The notes below the pieces were generated by a model that saw only the letters and a list, made by a program, of their open reading frames with translations, was not told the origin of the DNA and did no database searches. A stretch of DNA of 64,000 nucleotides from Wolfiporia cocos (Eukaryota; Basidiomycota; Agaricomycetes; Polyporales; Phaeolaceae), in NCBI GenBank assembly GCA_029448655.1, contig JACCLO010000034.1:1-64000 (forward strand), written 5' to 3'. Made by a program: the position numbers and the translations under genes. This document shows, piece after piece, positions 1-10,365 of the stretch (the first letter of the stretch is position 1; every line of letters begins with the position of its first letter).

Positions 1-75
1 GCTTTAGCGTGCAAGAGGCGTGAGTGGGGTGTCAACCTAGGATGTTCTACTAGGCTTGGAAATTGGCTTGTGACA
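1..75 (-). repeat. Right end of a truncated LTR
   Basis: The stretch ends in TTGTGACA, the terminus shared by the minus-orientation solo LTRs further along the window, and it abuts a hAT-like element. The second hAT copy at 37607-38465 reads continuously across the corresponding point (GGCTTGAGATGG), so this is an insertion into the first copy. The other end lies outside the window and no target duplication can be checked. Confidence 0.45.
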
Positions 76-614
76 GAGACGGCCCAGGGCCCGGCCTGAG
101 ATACAGGCCAGGCCAGGCCAAGCTGTTGAGCCCTGGCCTAGGGATCTTAATGGCTACAATATCTGGCAGGCACAATATAAGCCCATACAGGCCAGTTATA
201 TGCTCAACTCAATCATTGTGCACCTATCTTGTTTATTTAAAACTACAGAAAAGTCAAGTCCTCAACGTTGAAGCCTGCCACTCACTTTTGGGCGCCTATA
301 TGATCCCCCATATGGCAGGCACGCTACTGAATGCTGCGCTAGTGAATGATTATTTCATGCTTAATCCTACTATAGATCGGAGGATTAAAGGTTCTATTTC
401 ATCTGGGAAAGGTTTGGCAAAGGTGAATCTCAAGCTCTGAAGCTAAAGTGACGATTATCTTAGCAGTGGTAGGCCGCGGCCAAGCTGGGACCTAGGCCGG
501 GCCAAGCCGTGAGCTGTCAATGAGGGCCTGGCCTGAGGTTTTGAAAAGCCATGGGCCATCCAAGCCGGGCCGAAGCCGGGGCTTTTGAGCTGGGCTGGGC
601 CTGGCACATCACTA
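76..614 (+). mobile_element. hAT-like non-autonomous element, copy A (3' part)
   Basis: This segment matches 37690-38465 closely, except that the later copy carries a nested 245-bp insertion. It ends in GCCTGGCACATCACTA, the same terminal inverted repeat that closes the complete second copy. Interior blocks are rich in GGCC/GGCCTGG palindromic runs. There is no transposase. Short open frames through it have no protein-like features and are treated as noncoding. Its left end is cut by an LTR insertion and the window boundary. Confidence 0.6.
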
Positions 615-662
615 ATCCACTTCAGTCCGTGGCTATTTTCTCGGGCAACTCAGGTTGGGGAG

Positions 663-1369
663 TGTTACGGTTATTTTGATTTTTCGAATATCGACAGAAC
701 TCACCACCGGGCGAATACGATACAGGGACTTGTTGCGCAACCAACCCCCTGGCTACTCGTGACTCTACTGGGCGCATCCCCAGTTGTATTAGCATGTAGG
801 GCGCGTTTCACCTTTGGCAGATCCAACTCTGCCACCGTTTCACCTTCATCGTTTATTAGCTTATAGATGGTGTTCAACCACCATCATCCCTATCTATCGT
901 TTCGGATACATCACTACATACTTATCAAACGTTTGATACTATAGCGTAGATAGTAGCGGTGGCATCTGGGATGGACTTGACCCCTAAAACCCAGCGTAGT
1001 ATAAAAGCTCATGTACTTATTGTCAAGGCTCTTCAGCTCGACCTTGTTGTATAAACAAGAAGTCTTATACTCGTTCTCAAACGTAGGAAACTACGCTCAG
1101 TATTTCTCACTCGAGCAACCGAACGACTAAGTCCTCGAAGTGCACACTGACTTCTCGGACTTAGGCGAGTCTTATATTCTATTCGACTCGCACCTGAACA
1201 GATTATATCCTCTAACGCGTATTGGATATTATACGATCTCCTAGGAACTTCACCTAGGACTTGAAGGCATCTAACGAGCATTTGCCTTGCATACGGCTAT
1301 ACGCCCACATGCAGAAGAACGATCTATATTCGCGACTCGAATATACGAACGGGTGTTCGACCCGTAACA
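663..1369 (+). repeat. 5' LTR of element 1
   Basis: Direct repeat of 8396-9105 with TGTTACGG...CCGTAACA ends. Differences from the 3' LTR include single-base indels near 680, 850, 929 and 1332 and a few C/T transitions. It carries a TATA box at 1000-1007. Confidence 0.92.
1000..1007 (+). promoter_or_regulatory. TATA box of element 1 LTR
   Basis: TATAAAAG lies 35 bp upstream of AGCTCGACCTT (1035-1045), the segment complementary to the primer-binding site. The spacing fits transcription starting at or just before 1035. The same box is in the 3' LTR near 8733. Confidence 0.6.
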
Positions 1370-1370
1370 G

Positions 1371-1381
1371 AAGGTCGAGCT
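1371..1381 (+). other. Self-priming primer-binding site of element 1
   Basis: AAGGTCGAGCT begins 2 nt past the LTR end and is the exact 11-nt reverse complement of AGCTCGACCTT at 1035-1045, the predicted 5' end of the element's own RNA. In Tf1 of fission yeast the first 11 nt of the transcript fold back on such a site and prime reverse transcription instead of a tRNA. The pairing is seen directly; the mechanism is inferred from that family. Confidence 0.7.
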
Positions 1382-1415
1382 TATCACACCCTCACCTACC
1401 ACGGTGTAAGGGCAC

Positions 1416-3181
1416 ATGATATTTGGACCAGAATTCCCAGCACGACTGATTGAACTCTTGCCCGAGGACATTCAGGGAGTCTACAGACTCAACCGATACG
1501 AGTGGACTGACACCATTGGAGCCTTCCGTAACCGCGGAGGAATTGTTGTCATTCCAAGAGAAGATAGGGCATCGAAGTGGGTAGAAGTATACCCCTCCGC
1601 AAGAACGACCGCTTGGGAAATAACGCGTGAAGCGTTCGAACGATTTGGAGAACTCCCTCCGATGTCAACCGCGACGTTGACCGAAAACGAAACCGAAACC
1701 ATCAACAGAACCTTCGATGCCGATGGAAATACGAATCAGCCTTCGGGCGCCACAGGAATGGCAGGAATTGAGCGCATCGGAGATGATGGGAGAAATCCTG
1801 GAAATTTTACAGGAACAGATAACAGCCAGACCGGAGGACAGGACCCTCCAGGATTTATATCTGCTTTTGCGCAGAGTGGGATTGGGCCTATGGCTGGAGG
1901 AACAGACCTCTTTGGAAACCCCCCACAGAACGCACCCGGAATGGGTAGCGGAGGAAATCCGTCTTGGACTAGCCCAAGCGGAGGAATGGGAACGACAAAC
2001 CCAGGAACATGGCCTTCAGGCCTATTTGGACGAACCTCCGCAGGTACAAGCGGAGGAGGACTGGGAGGAAACTTCGGACTCGGAGGAGGGAATGCCCCCC
2101 TCCTGGAGGATTCGGAGGAGGAACCCCCGCGAACCCCGGAGGAGGAAACCCTGGAGGAAACCCAGGGAACCCCGGAGGAAACCCAGGAAACCCAGGTGGA
2201 GGATACCCGGGAGGAGGAGGACCTCCACCACCGAATGCGCCGCAGCCTCAACCTCCGGCGCCAAACCCGTACTACCGACCCCCGATGATAAAGATCAATC
2301 CCCCAGACGTATTCGACGGGGAACGATCTGACATGCAGAACTTCATAAACCAGTGCAATTCCTGGTTTACGATGTACGAAACATCATTCCAGAACGACGT
2401 TCAGAGAGTGATCTTTATCCTCTCTTATATTTCGAACAAGGGGAAAACAGGCCAGTGGAAACAAAATTACCACCGGGTTTACACGAACCCCCAGACGAAA
2501 CGATTCTTCCCACCTAGTCTTGCACAGTTTGATGCGACTTCCAGAAAGCCTTCGGAGCCATCGAAGGTACAGAAGGCGACGGAAGAAAATCCTGGACGTA
2601 ACCCCGGACAGGAAGGACATTGATGATTATATCACCGAGTTCAACAACTTGGCCGGAAAGGCCCAGTACGATCGATACAGCGGCGGAGGAAACGCGTTGC
2701 TCATAACCCTCTTTGAGAAAGGGTTACCCGAACACACGACCCGATACATCATCGGTGTTCGACCGCTACCAGCAACCATTGATGAATGGCAGTCCGCTGC
2801 CTCGTACTATGAAAATACGTAACAAGATATTCTTGAAACGGGACAACCGTTTGTCAAGAAAAAAGGCTTGGCAAGCCTCGAACCAGAATAACGGACGCAC
2901 TAGTGCTCCCAGACACCGCACCGAACGATCCGAACGCAATGGATGTAGATCGAATGACCACCCAGGAAAGGGACGATCACATCAAGAAAGGAAAATGCTT
3001 CACCTGTCATCAGCCAGGACATATGTCGCGAGACTGCCCGAAGAGGCCGAGGAAACCAGCCCGCCCTAGGCGGACTACTCGAAAACCGAAGAAGAAGAAG
3101 CCGAGCAGAAGCTCGCATCGAAGAATCTCCGAAGAAGAGACTGAATATGTCACCGCTTACCGACGCGGTCACAGCAATTAG
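1416..3181 (+). pseudogene. Broken gag of element 1
   Basis: Structural protein that would form the virus-like particle and bind element RNA. It starts with an ATG 47 nt past the LTR. An acidic helical segment (1717-2100 in a shifted frame) precedes a glycine/proline-rich run (2130-2290), then a capsid-like part (MIKINPPDVFDGE, QNFINQ, VQRVIFILSYI; 2285-2520), a C-terminal capsid part in another frame (DRKDIDDYITEFNNLAGKA; 2610-2820), and a CCHC knuckle CFTCHQPGHMSRDC at about 2997-3038 followed by a Lys/Arg-rich tail. At least three frame changes and a stop near 2821 interrupt it. The region is readable only by switching frame, so it is a pseudogene or carries sequencing indels. Confidence 0.75.
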
Positions 3182-3329
3182 GCTCTGAAAGCCAAGAACC
3201 CCGAGCTCCTAGCACGGCTCGTAGAAGAACAGGATTTTGCCTAGGAGGGAAGCCCACGGTCTTTAGCCCTCCGAGAAAGCAGCGCATGTAATTACCTCGT
3301 TCGAGAGAATCGATCACCTCTTCATTCCG

Positions 3330-6300
3330 GTAATCATGACGCTGGCAAAACCCGTGAAGTGCAATGCACTAATCGACTCAGGAGCAATGTCAAACCTGAT
3401 CCACAGCAGAGTGGTAGAAAAATACAAGGTGCCACGCAACCCTTGAAGAACCCGATTATCGTCACAAAATGTTGACGGAACAGAAACAAAGATGGGCGAA
3501 TAGACCGAGAAGCCACCATACTACTACGATATCCGAAAGACCCAGAAAACCGAAAAGGTCCGATTCTTGGTAGGATCGATCGGAACAGAGAATATGATTC
3601 TAGGGTATGGATGGCTAAAGACGAAAACCCCACAATCGACTGGAAGGACCAACAGTCGATGTACGATCAATACTAGGGGCAGAAGAAAGAAACCGGAAGC
3701 CACGATCCAAATGGATACGGTGGAAATGGTAGTTGCTCCAGAAGGGAAAATTCCGACAAGGGGAACCAAGAAGCCGCAGGGTATGACCTTTACGCTGCAG
3801 AAGAAACCGAGATTCCCGCCGAGGATGGAAACTCGTCTCCACAGGAGTAAAAAATGAAGATCCCGAAGGGATCTATGGAAGGTTGGCCGACGATCAGGCA
3901 ACACCCTCAGACACGGACTGGTAGTACAGGCCGGAATCATAGACTCGGACTACCGAGGAGACGTCGGAGCCATCGTCTTCAACTATTCAGACAAAGCACA
4001 TAGAATTATCCCGGGCATGCGAATAGCCCAGATAATTTTCGAACGACACCTAACCCCCGACATTTTGGAGGTCGAGGACCTAGATGAAACAGAACGAGGG
4101 GAGAAAGGATTGGATCTACGGACCAGCCAGACGAAACAGCACAGCGGCTCTATACTCCTGAGGAGTACGAAAGCGATCCGACGCTTTGCAAAGATAACCC
4201 TAGGATCATAGGAGAGAAAGGGGAAACACGAAAGAAGTTCCGAACAAAGATACAAATCATCAATGCTGTCAGGAAAGCGCTGACGAAGTCCCAAGAATTC
4301 GCACAGAAACCCCTGAACCAGAACGAACACTTGAGGAAATGGTCCCGAAACACCTACTAGGACTTTACCAAGGTGTTCAGTAAGGAGTCCGCAGCGGCGT
4401 TCCCCCCGTCGAGACCATGGGAACCACGCAATCGAATTAAAACCCGATTTCGTGCCGAAGACTGCAAAGTCTATGCCACTGTTGCCTAAAGAGCAACAGG
4501 CGCTGACGAATTCCTAAAAGAAAACCTGGCCAAGGGATTCATAGTCCCTTCAAAATCCCCGATGGCGTCACCATTCTTCTTCGTCCCAAAGAAAGACAGC
4601 GGCCTACGACCCTGTCAAGATTATCGATATCTGAACGACGGAACGATAAAGAACGTCTATCCCTTGCCATTAATCTCGGAGCTCCTGGAAAAGCTAAAAG
4701 GAGCAAAGATTTTCACGAAAATGGACCTTAGAGCGGGGTACAACAACGTGCGAATCAAGAAAAGGAGACGAATGGAAAGCGGCCTTCAAAACAAACCGAA
4801 GGTTGTACGAACCCACGGTTATGTTTTTCGGATTGTGCAATGCACCCGGGACCTTTCAGGCAATGATGAACGAAATCCTGAAAGAAGAAATCTTCGAAGG
4901 ATGGGTGCTTGTTTACATGGACGATATCCTATTTTCTCAGAAGACGAGAAAACACACAAGGAACGGGAACGGCGAATCCTTCAGAGATTGGTGGATAACC
5001 ATCTCTTTGTGAAAACCCGAGAAATGCGCCTTCGGTGTCGACAGAGTCGAATTTCTAGGACTAGTCATCACCCCAGGAAACATCCAGATGGACCCAGCGA
5101 AAACTCAATAGGATTAAAGAGTGGCCGACTCCCCGAAATCTCAAGGAAGTCAGATCCTTCCTAGGATTTGCAAACTTCTATCGGAAATTTATCGATCACT
5201 ACTCAACGCACGCCCGACCCCTGGTGGATCTCACGAAAACGGTCACAGGGACAGGATTCCAGTGGACGGATAAAGAACAAAAGGCGTTCGACTTCATGAA
5301 GCAGGCATTCACAACGGCGCCCGCACTAGGAACGCCAGACAAGGAGAAACCATTCATCCTCGAAACAGACGCATCTCAGTTTGCCACAGGGGCAGTGCTA
5401 AAACAGACAGATGAAACGGGGCGTGAACGGCCAGTGGGATATCTCTCACAATCCCTGACATCCACAGAACGGAACTACGAAATCTATGATCGCGAACTAC
5501 TCGGAATAGTCCCGAGCACTAGAAGAATGGCGGCACCTGTTAGAAGGAGCAACCACATCGGATCTTGATCCGAAGCGATCATCAGAACCTGACGTACTGG
5601 AGAAGCGCACAGCGCCTAAATCGGCGACAAGCGAGATGGCATCTATTCCTCTCGCAATTCGACCTGAAATTACAAACACATCCCCGGGAGGAAACTAGTC
5701 ATGGCCGACACATTGTCCAGGTTGTATCACCTAGACGAAAGCAACGAAGACAACGAGGGAATCACCATGATTCCAAATGAACTCGTCGTCCACGCAATCC
5801 AGATCCCGATCATCGATCGAATCAAGAACGCCAACGATCGAGATGAATCTGCGGAACAGGCGATCCGTGCTCTAGGGGGCACAGACGAATTCCCCGCAAG
5901 AACACCGCAGATGAATGGCAACAAACGGATGGGATACTGCTCTACAGGGGCAGGATGTACGTGCCAAAAGATGAGGGCCTTCGACGGGACGTCATTTTCA
6001 AAATACCACGACACGATCCCGGCCGGACACCCTGGGATCTGGGGTACAAACAGTACAGGTTAAGACCCACTTTTGGTGGCCTGACATGGGAACAATGAAT
6101 ACCGGAATACGTCCGAGGCTGTGCAATCTGTCAACAGATGAAACCTGATAGGACACCGCTAAAACCCCCTTTACAGCCAATACCGACACGGGAGGACGCC
6201 CTTCCCTTCTCACAGTGCTCGGTCGATTTGTGTCACCGACCTGCCAAGAGTCGGAAAATATGACTCCATGATGGTGATTGTCGACCATGGCCTATCCAAG

Positions 6301-7276
6301 GCCATCTCTCTCACCCCATGCGACAAAACAATCACGAGCGAAGGGGCCGCAGAAAATATCCATCGAAAGATATACTCACAATACGGCATTCCCCGAAAGA
6401 TCATTTCAGACAGGGGACCACAGTTCGCATCGAAACTGTTCAAGGAATTATGCAAGCTGCAGGGAACGGAATCTGCGATGAGTACGGCGTACCATCCACA
6501 GACCGACGGACAAACGGAAAGGATGAATCAACAAATCGAAGTGTACCTTCGTATCTATTGCATGAACGACCCTTTCCAATGGGTACAACGACTACCCGAC
6601 GTCGAATTTGCGCACAACACCAAGAGACCCGAAAAATGACCTGCGCCCTTGAAATAATATTGGGTTTTATTCCTAGGGGATTCCCAGACTACGACTGGTT
6701 AGGATACGTCCTGGCTGCAGTTGACTGTATAAAAAAGATCAAAGAGGCTCGTAATATGGCTTTCATCGCGCACGAACTAGCTCAGAAAGAATGGCGGGGA
6801 CGTTTCCCTCCGAGAATTACCGAAGCTCGAGAAAGGAGACAAGGTTTGGCTCGACGCAAAGAACCTAACCATCCCCTACGAATCTAACAAGCTAGCACCA
6901 AAAAGGGAAGGACCCTTCACCATCACAGAAAAGATGGGACCCACGACATACCGGCTGCAGTTACCGGCGAACTGGAAAATTCATCCGGTATCATGCTGCC
7001 TTACTAAAACCATTCAAAGAAACAAGGGTGCACGGACCCAATTACCTACGGCCGCCACCTGATATCATCAAGGGACAGGAGGAATACGAAGTTGAAGCCA
7101 TCTTGGCTGACAGATGGAAAGGAAAGAAGCATCAATACTTCGTCAAGTGGAAAGGCTATGCCACGGCCGACAATTCATGGGAAGACGAGGCGAACTTGGA
7201 GCACTCCAAGGAGCTGATAAAAGACTACCAAGGACGAGAGTCAGGACAACCCCGACACTCGAAAACAGGACAGTAA
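3330..7276 (+). pseudogene. Broken pol of element 1: PR-dUTPase-RT-RH-IN-chromodomain
   Basis: Polyprotein of the element, read in pieces over three frames. Protease: ALIDSGAMSNLI with the DSGA active site at 3375-3386. dUTPase: 3700-4125 (separate entry). Reverse transcriptase: [18 protein letters not shown] (4575), [15 protein letters not shown] (4710) and the catalytic YMDD at about 4914-4925. RNase [16 protein letters not shown] (5355), [11 protein letters not shown] (5473). Integrase: GCAICQQMK of the zinc finger (6118), then IISDRGPQF (6400) and [14 protein letters not shown] (6490) with the D,D-35-E residues. Chromodomain: EEYEVEAILADRW...FVKWKGY...NSWEDEANL (7079-7225). More than ten frameshifts or stops are present. 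A chromodomain targets integration to methylated histone marks in related elements; that role here is inferred. Confidence 0.8.
3700..4125 (+). pseudogene. Decayed dUTPase domain between protease and RT (element 1)
   Basis: Trimeric-type dUTPase remnants, the enzyme that hydrolyses dUTP to dUMP and so limits uracil in DNA. Motif 1 AAGYDLYAAEE (about 3776-3805); after a stop, YGRL and then in the next frame RRSGNTLRHGL in place of motif 2 (about 3885-3915); motif 3 AGIIDSDYRGDVGAIVFN (3930-3985); motif 4 GMRIAQIIFER (4015-4047); motif 5 ERGEKG followed by GSTD one base out of frame (4092-4122). The order and spacing of all five motifs are those of the family. The domain sits between the protease and reverse transcriptase, with no sign of a separate gene or intron. 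It is frame-broken here. Confidence 0.75.
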
Positions 7277-7280
7277 TAGT

Positions 7281-8341
7281 ATGTCGACGACTCGCCACCA
7301 GCTCCCCCGCCGAACCACGACCCCCGGCGATGCAGATCGTCGAGAAGGCCGACCGCGAGGTACGCCACCAAGAAGGTACTCCCCCCAGCATCTGCAGAGT
7401 AGACACGCCCTCCTCTGGTACAGGGCCGAGGGACCTTTTGCTGGCCGAGCCGATGGCTGGTCGGCCTCTTCGACATCGCGCAGGACCTCACACACGTCTA
7501 CAGCTCGTACCAGAACATCACCGAGGACCTTGTCCGAATGGAGGGGCAGATCAGAGCGCAGAGAGAGGGACTCGAATTACTCACCAACAGACTTATCGAC
7601 AGATTGGCCGCCACCACGACGGCCCGACTACGACACGCGCTCAACGACTTCGAGGATCGCGAGCACGTTACTCCCGTCGACCCGAATACACACCACGACC
7701 CGCCTGCTTTTTCACCCCGACGAACGACGCCGAAGTTGCAAGGCCGTTTGATTTATGGAGGGCGATAGAGTATTATTTCCACTGCCTACCAAGACTCAGA
7801 GAGCCCGCCGAACAGGAGTTAGAGACCCGACGCCACGTATTCCTGGTATGGGAGGCAACGGGAGACGTGAACCACCTGCACGCCTGACGAGCCCTAGGGC
7901 TACCCCAGAACGACAGCGAAGAGCGAATAGCACGCCGCCTATTCGACGATCTCCATCGGTGCAGAGCATTACCCGCGAGGAGTTCGAGCGAGGTGCGAGG
8001 GAGCACGAACGAGACACCGCCTCCTTACCCACATGGGCGCAACGGAACCTCCACCGCGCCGCTCACCACTGGAGATACCGACACAACGAATATCTCAGAG
8101 ATATCCCTTTTCCTACGGGTACCAGCAAGGCCCTCGCCTGAACAACCCTGTCGGCAGTGCGGATCCGCTAGCCACTGGATCCTCGACTGCCCCCGACTAT
8201 ATTTGCAGAGCTTGTGGGCTCAATCAACCAGGTCATCGACAGAATGAATGCCGCCAACACTTCGTATGGCGAACTCCTACGACCCCGTCCCTCAGCGGGA
8301 ACGGCGACATCTACAATGAACAGGACGCCGAGGCACTCTGA
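7281..8341 (+). pseudogene. Extra third coding region of element 1: coiled coil plus two zinc knuckles
   Basis: Downstream of pol, in the position occupied by env in retroviruses, are protein-like stretches in shifting frames. One is a helical, charged segment (about 7470-7670: EDLVRMEGQIRAQREGLELL) likely to form a coiled coil. Next comes DLWRAIEYYFHCLPRLREPA (7751-7810). Last are two neighbouring zinc knuckles, CRQCGSASHWILDC (8137-8178) and CRACGLNQPGHRQNEC (8199-8246), one frame apart. No signal peptide or membrane segment is visible, so it is not env-like; the knuckles suggest nucleic-acid binding. Frame breaks make exact ends uncertain. Confidence 0.5.
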
Positions 8342-8382
8342 AGAGAGGAACTTGGAAAATTCGTCGAGGCCGACGAATGCCT

Positions 8383-8391
8383 AGGGAGGGG
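8383..8391 (+). other. Polypurine tract of element 1
   Basis: AGGGAGGGG lies 4 nt before the 3' LTR, the position and composition expected for the plus-strand primer. The interval to the LTR (CTGA) is slightly longer than the most compact examples. Confidence 0.5.
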
Positions 8392-8395
8392 CTGA

Positions 8396-9105
8396 TGTTA
8401 CGGTTATTTTAATTTTCGAAGATCGACAGAACTCACCACCGGGCGAATACGATACAGGGACTTGTTGCGCAACCAACCCCCTGGCTACTCGTGACTCTAC
8501 TGGGCGCATCCCCAGTTGTATTAGCATGTAGGGCGCGTTTCACCTTTGGCAGATCCAACTCTGCCACCGTTTCATACCTTCATCGTTTATTAGCTTATAG
8601 ATGGTGTTCAACCACCATCATCCCTATCTATCGTTTCGGATACATCACTACATACTTATCAAACGTTTGGATACTATAGCGTAGATAGTAGCGGTGGCAT
8701 CTGGGATGGACTTGACCCCTAAAACCCAGCGTAGTATAAAAGCTCATGTACTTATTGTCAAGGCTCTTCAGCTCGACCTTGTTGTATAAACAAGAAGTCT
8801 TATACTTGTTCTCAAACGTAGGAAACTACGCTCAGTATTTCTCACTCGAGCAACCAAACGACTAAGTCCTCGAAGTGCACACTGACTTCTCGGACTTAGG
8901 CGAGTCTTATATTCTATTCGACTCGCACCTGAACAGATTATATCCTCTAACGCGTATTGGATATTATACGATCTCCTAGGAACTTCACCTAGGACTTGAA
9001 GGCATCTAACGAGCATTTGCCTTGCATACGGCTATACGCCCACGTGCAGAAGAACGATCTATATTCGCCGACTCGAATATACGAACGGGTGTTCGACCCG
9101 TAACA
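8396..9105 (+). repeat. 3' LTR of element 1
   Basis: Direct repeat of 663-1369, ends TGTTACGG and CCGTAACA, followed immediately by the GGGAG target duplication. Three bases longer than the 5' LTR because of small indels. Confidence 0.92.
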
Positions 9106-9110
9106 GGGAG

Positions 9111-10365
9111 GGGCTGCTGATCTACTGGTGTCTGCTGCCTGAGAATTGGCACCTGACTCAGGGGGATTCTAACAGTACTCCTCCCTCATCGTGGTGCAAG
9201 AGGAAAGGGTCTGCATGCAACTATACGTTGAGTCTCACACTGCATGGGCAAGCACGCGGAGATGACGCTGACAGCTCTTCCATGGCCGTTGAGGACTCTG
9301 GTGCGACGGATGTGTCGGCCGAGCGGACGGGTGCGGACCAAGTCAAACGCATCATTATCAAGGAGCAGTATTGCTAGACTGTCATGAGCATGTCACGACC
9401 ATGTGCCATAATAGCTTAAGTACTGAGACCCACCGATGCCAACAGAGTTGGCATTGTGCCCTTTTGGTGCAATGGTTATTGCATTACGGCTGGAGAATTG
9501 TATTGGGTCCACACCAGCACGTGATATAGACCAAATGCATCAATGAAATCGTTCACTACATCAAGATCAATGCCTACCTCGAGAAGCACAATATCCCCAC
9601 TATGCTTTGGCTAAGATGCTGTACGGCGAGGACCTGGGGGAGACGTCCATTTTCCACGTCACCATATCTTGCAACAGCCAAGTATATTAAGAATGGACCG
9701 CAGAATGAGCGAAGCCACATGCAAATTCGTTCTCGACATTGTCAGAGAGCCAACATATCCATACAATATATGAGGAATCATCAACCTGTGGTGACCCGTT
9801 AAAACCATGCTTAGAGACATGTGAGCTGGGGTCATGCAATCCATACCGCTGACCACTGTGGCATATTGCTCGAGATTGTATTTGCATCGTGATACACAAG
9901 TTGCAATCATATGACTGCTCGGATCTCAAGCCGGTGTATACCGCCTTTCGATGCAGCACACAGCGTCAGATTTCAATGTGCAATATTACAATCTGGCCTT
10001 GCAGCTTGTTGCACCATCGAACATCTGCAAGTGTTGCTGCCCATATAATCACGACAAAGGTACATAATTCAAACAGGTGCAAGGGAGTCATACATGTCTA
10101 ATGCAAAAAAAGGAAAGCACGACCACCGCCAGTGGTCTGGATTTAATTTAACTGGGCTGTGGCTGATCTGATGCCTCCGTATGCGACTTCAGACTGTCTG
10201 CATGGTGTCCAGCGCGCAACAATGCATCGCTTGCAAATCACCGAAACCATGATCAGCCGTAGTATTTTTGGTTGTATGCATTGGCTGGTATAGTCACATC
10301 GAGAATGGAACTACATACAAATGTAGCGAGAGAAGGAGGAGTGAAGCATTCTTTGAAACAACCGA
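9111..10365. other. Intergenic, nothing recognised
   Basis: No protein-like open frame, terminal repeat pair or RNA gene could be supported. Short frames at 9602-9802 and 9889-10101 have no family features. Confidence 0.5.

Larger units (their letters stand above)
663..9105 (+). mobile_element. Ty3/gypsy chromovirus with internal dUTPase (element 1), full length
   Basis: Two LTRs (663-1369 and 8396-9105) begin TGTTACGG and end CCGTAACA, a perfect 8-bp inverted terminal repeat. They are flanked by the 5-bp duplication GGGAG at 658-662 and 9106-9110, so the element is complete. Order of parts: gag with glycine-rich segment and CCHC knuckle, protease, dUTPase, reverse transcriptase, RNase H, integrase, chromodomain, then a third coding region with two zinc knuckles. 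All coding regions are broken by several frameshifts and stops, so this copy cannot encode its own proteins. The LTRs differ at only about ten sites in 710 bp by eye. Pol order and chromodomain place it in the chromovirus branch of Ty3/gypsy. Confidence 0.9.

Noticed and set aside
7281..8341. Envelope gene in the third ORF position of element 1
   Set aside because: No signal peptide, hydrophobic fusion or membrane segment; zinc knuckles indicate a nucleic-acid-binding protein instead.
9455..9530. tRNA-like stretch (TTTTGGTGCAATGGTTATTGCA...)
   Set aside because: The first part resembles a D-arm, but no matching acceptor stem, anticodon arm or T-loop box could be found.
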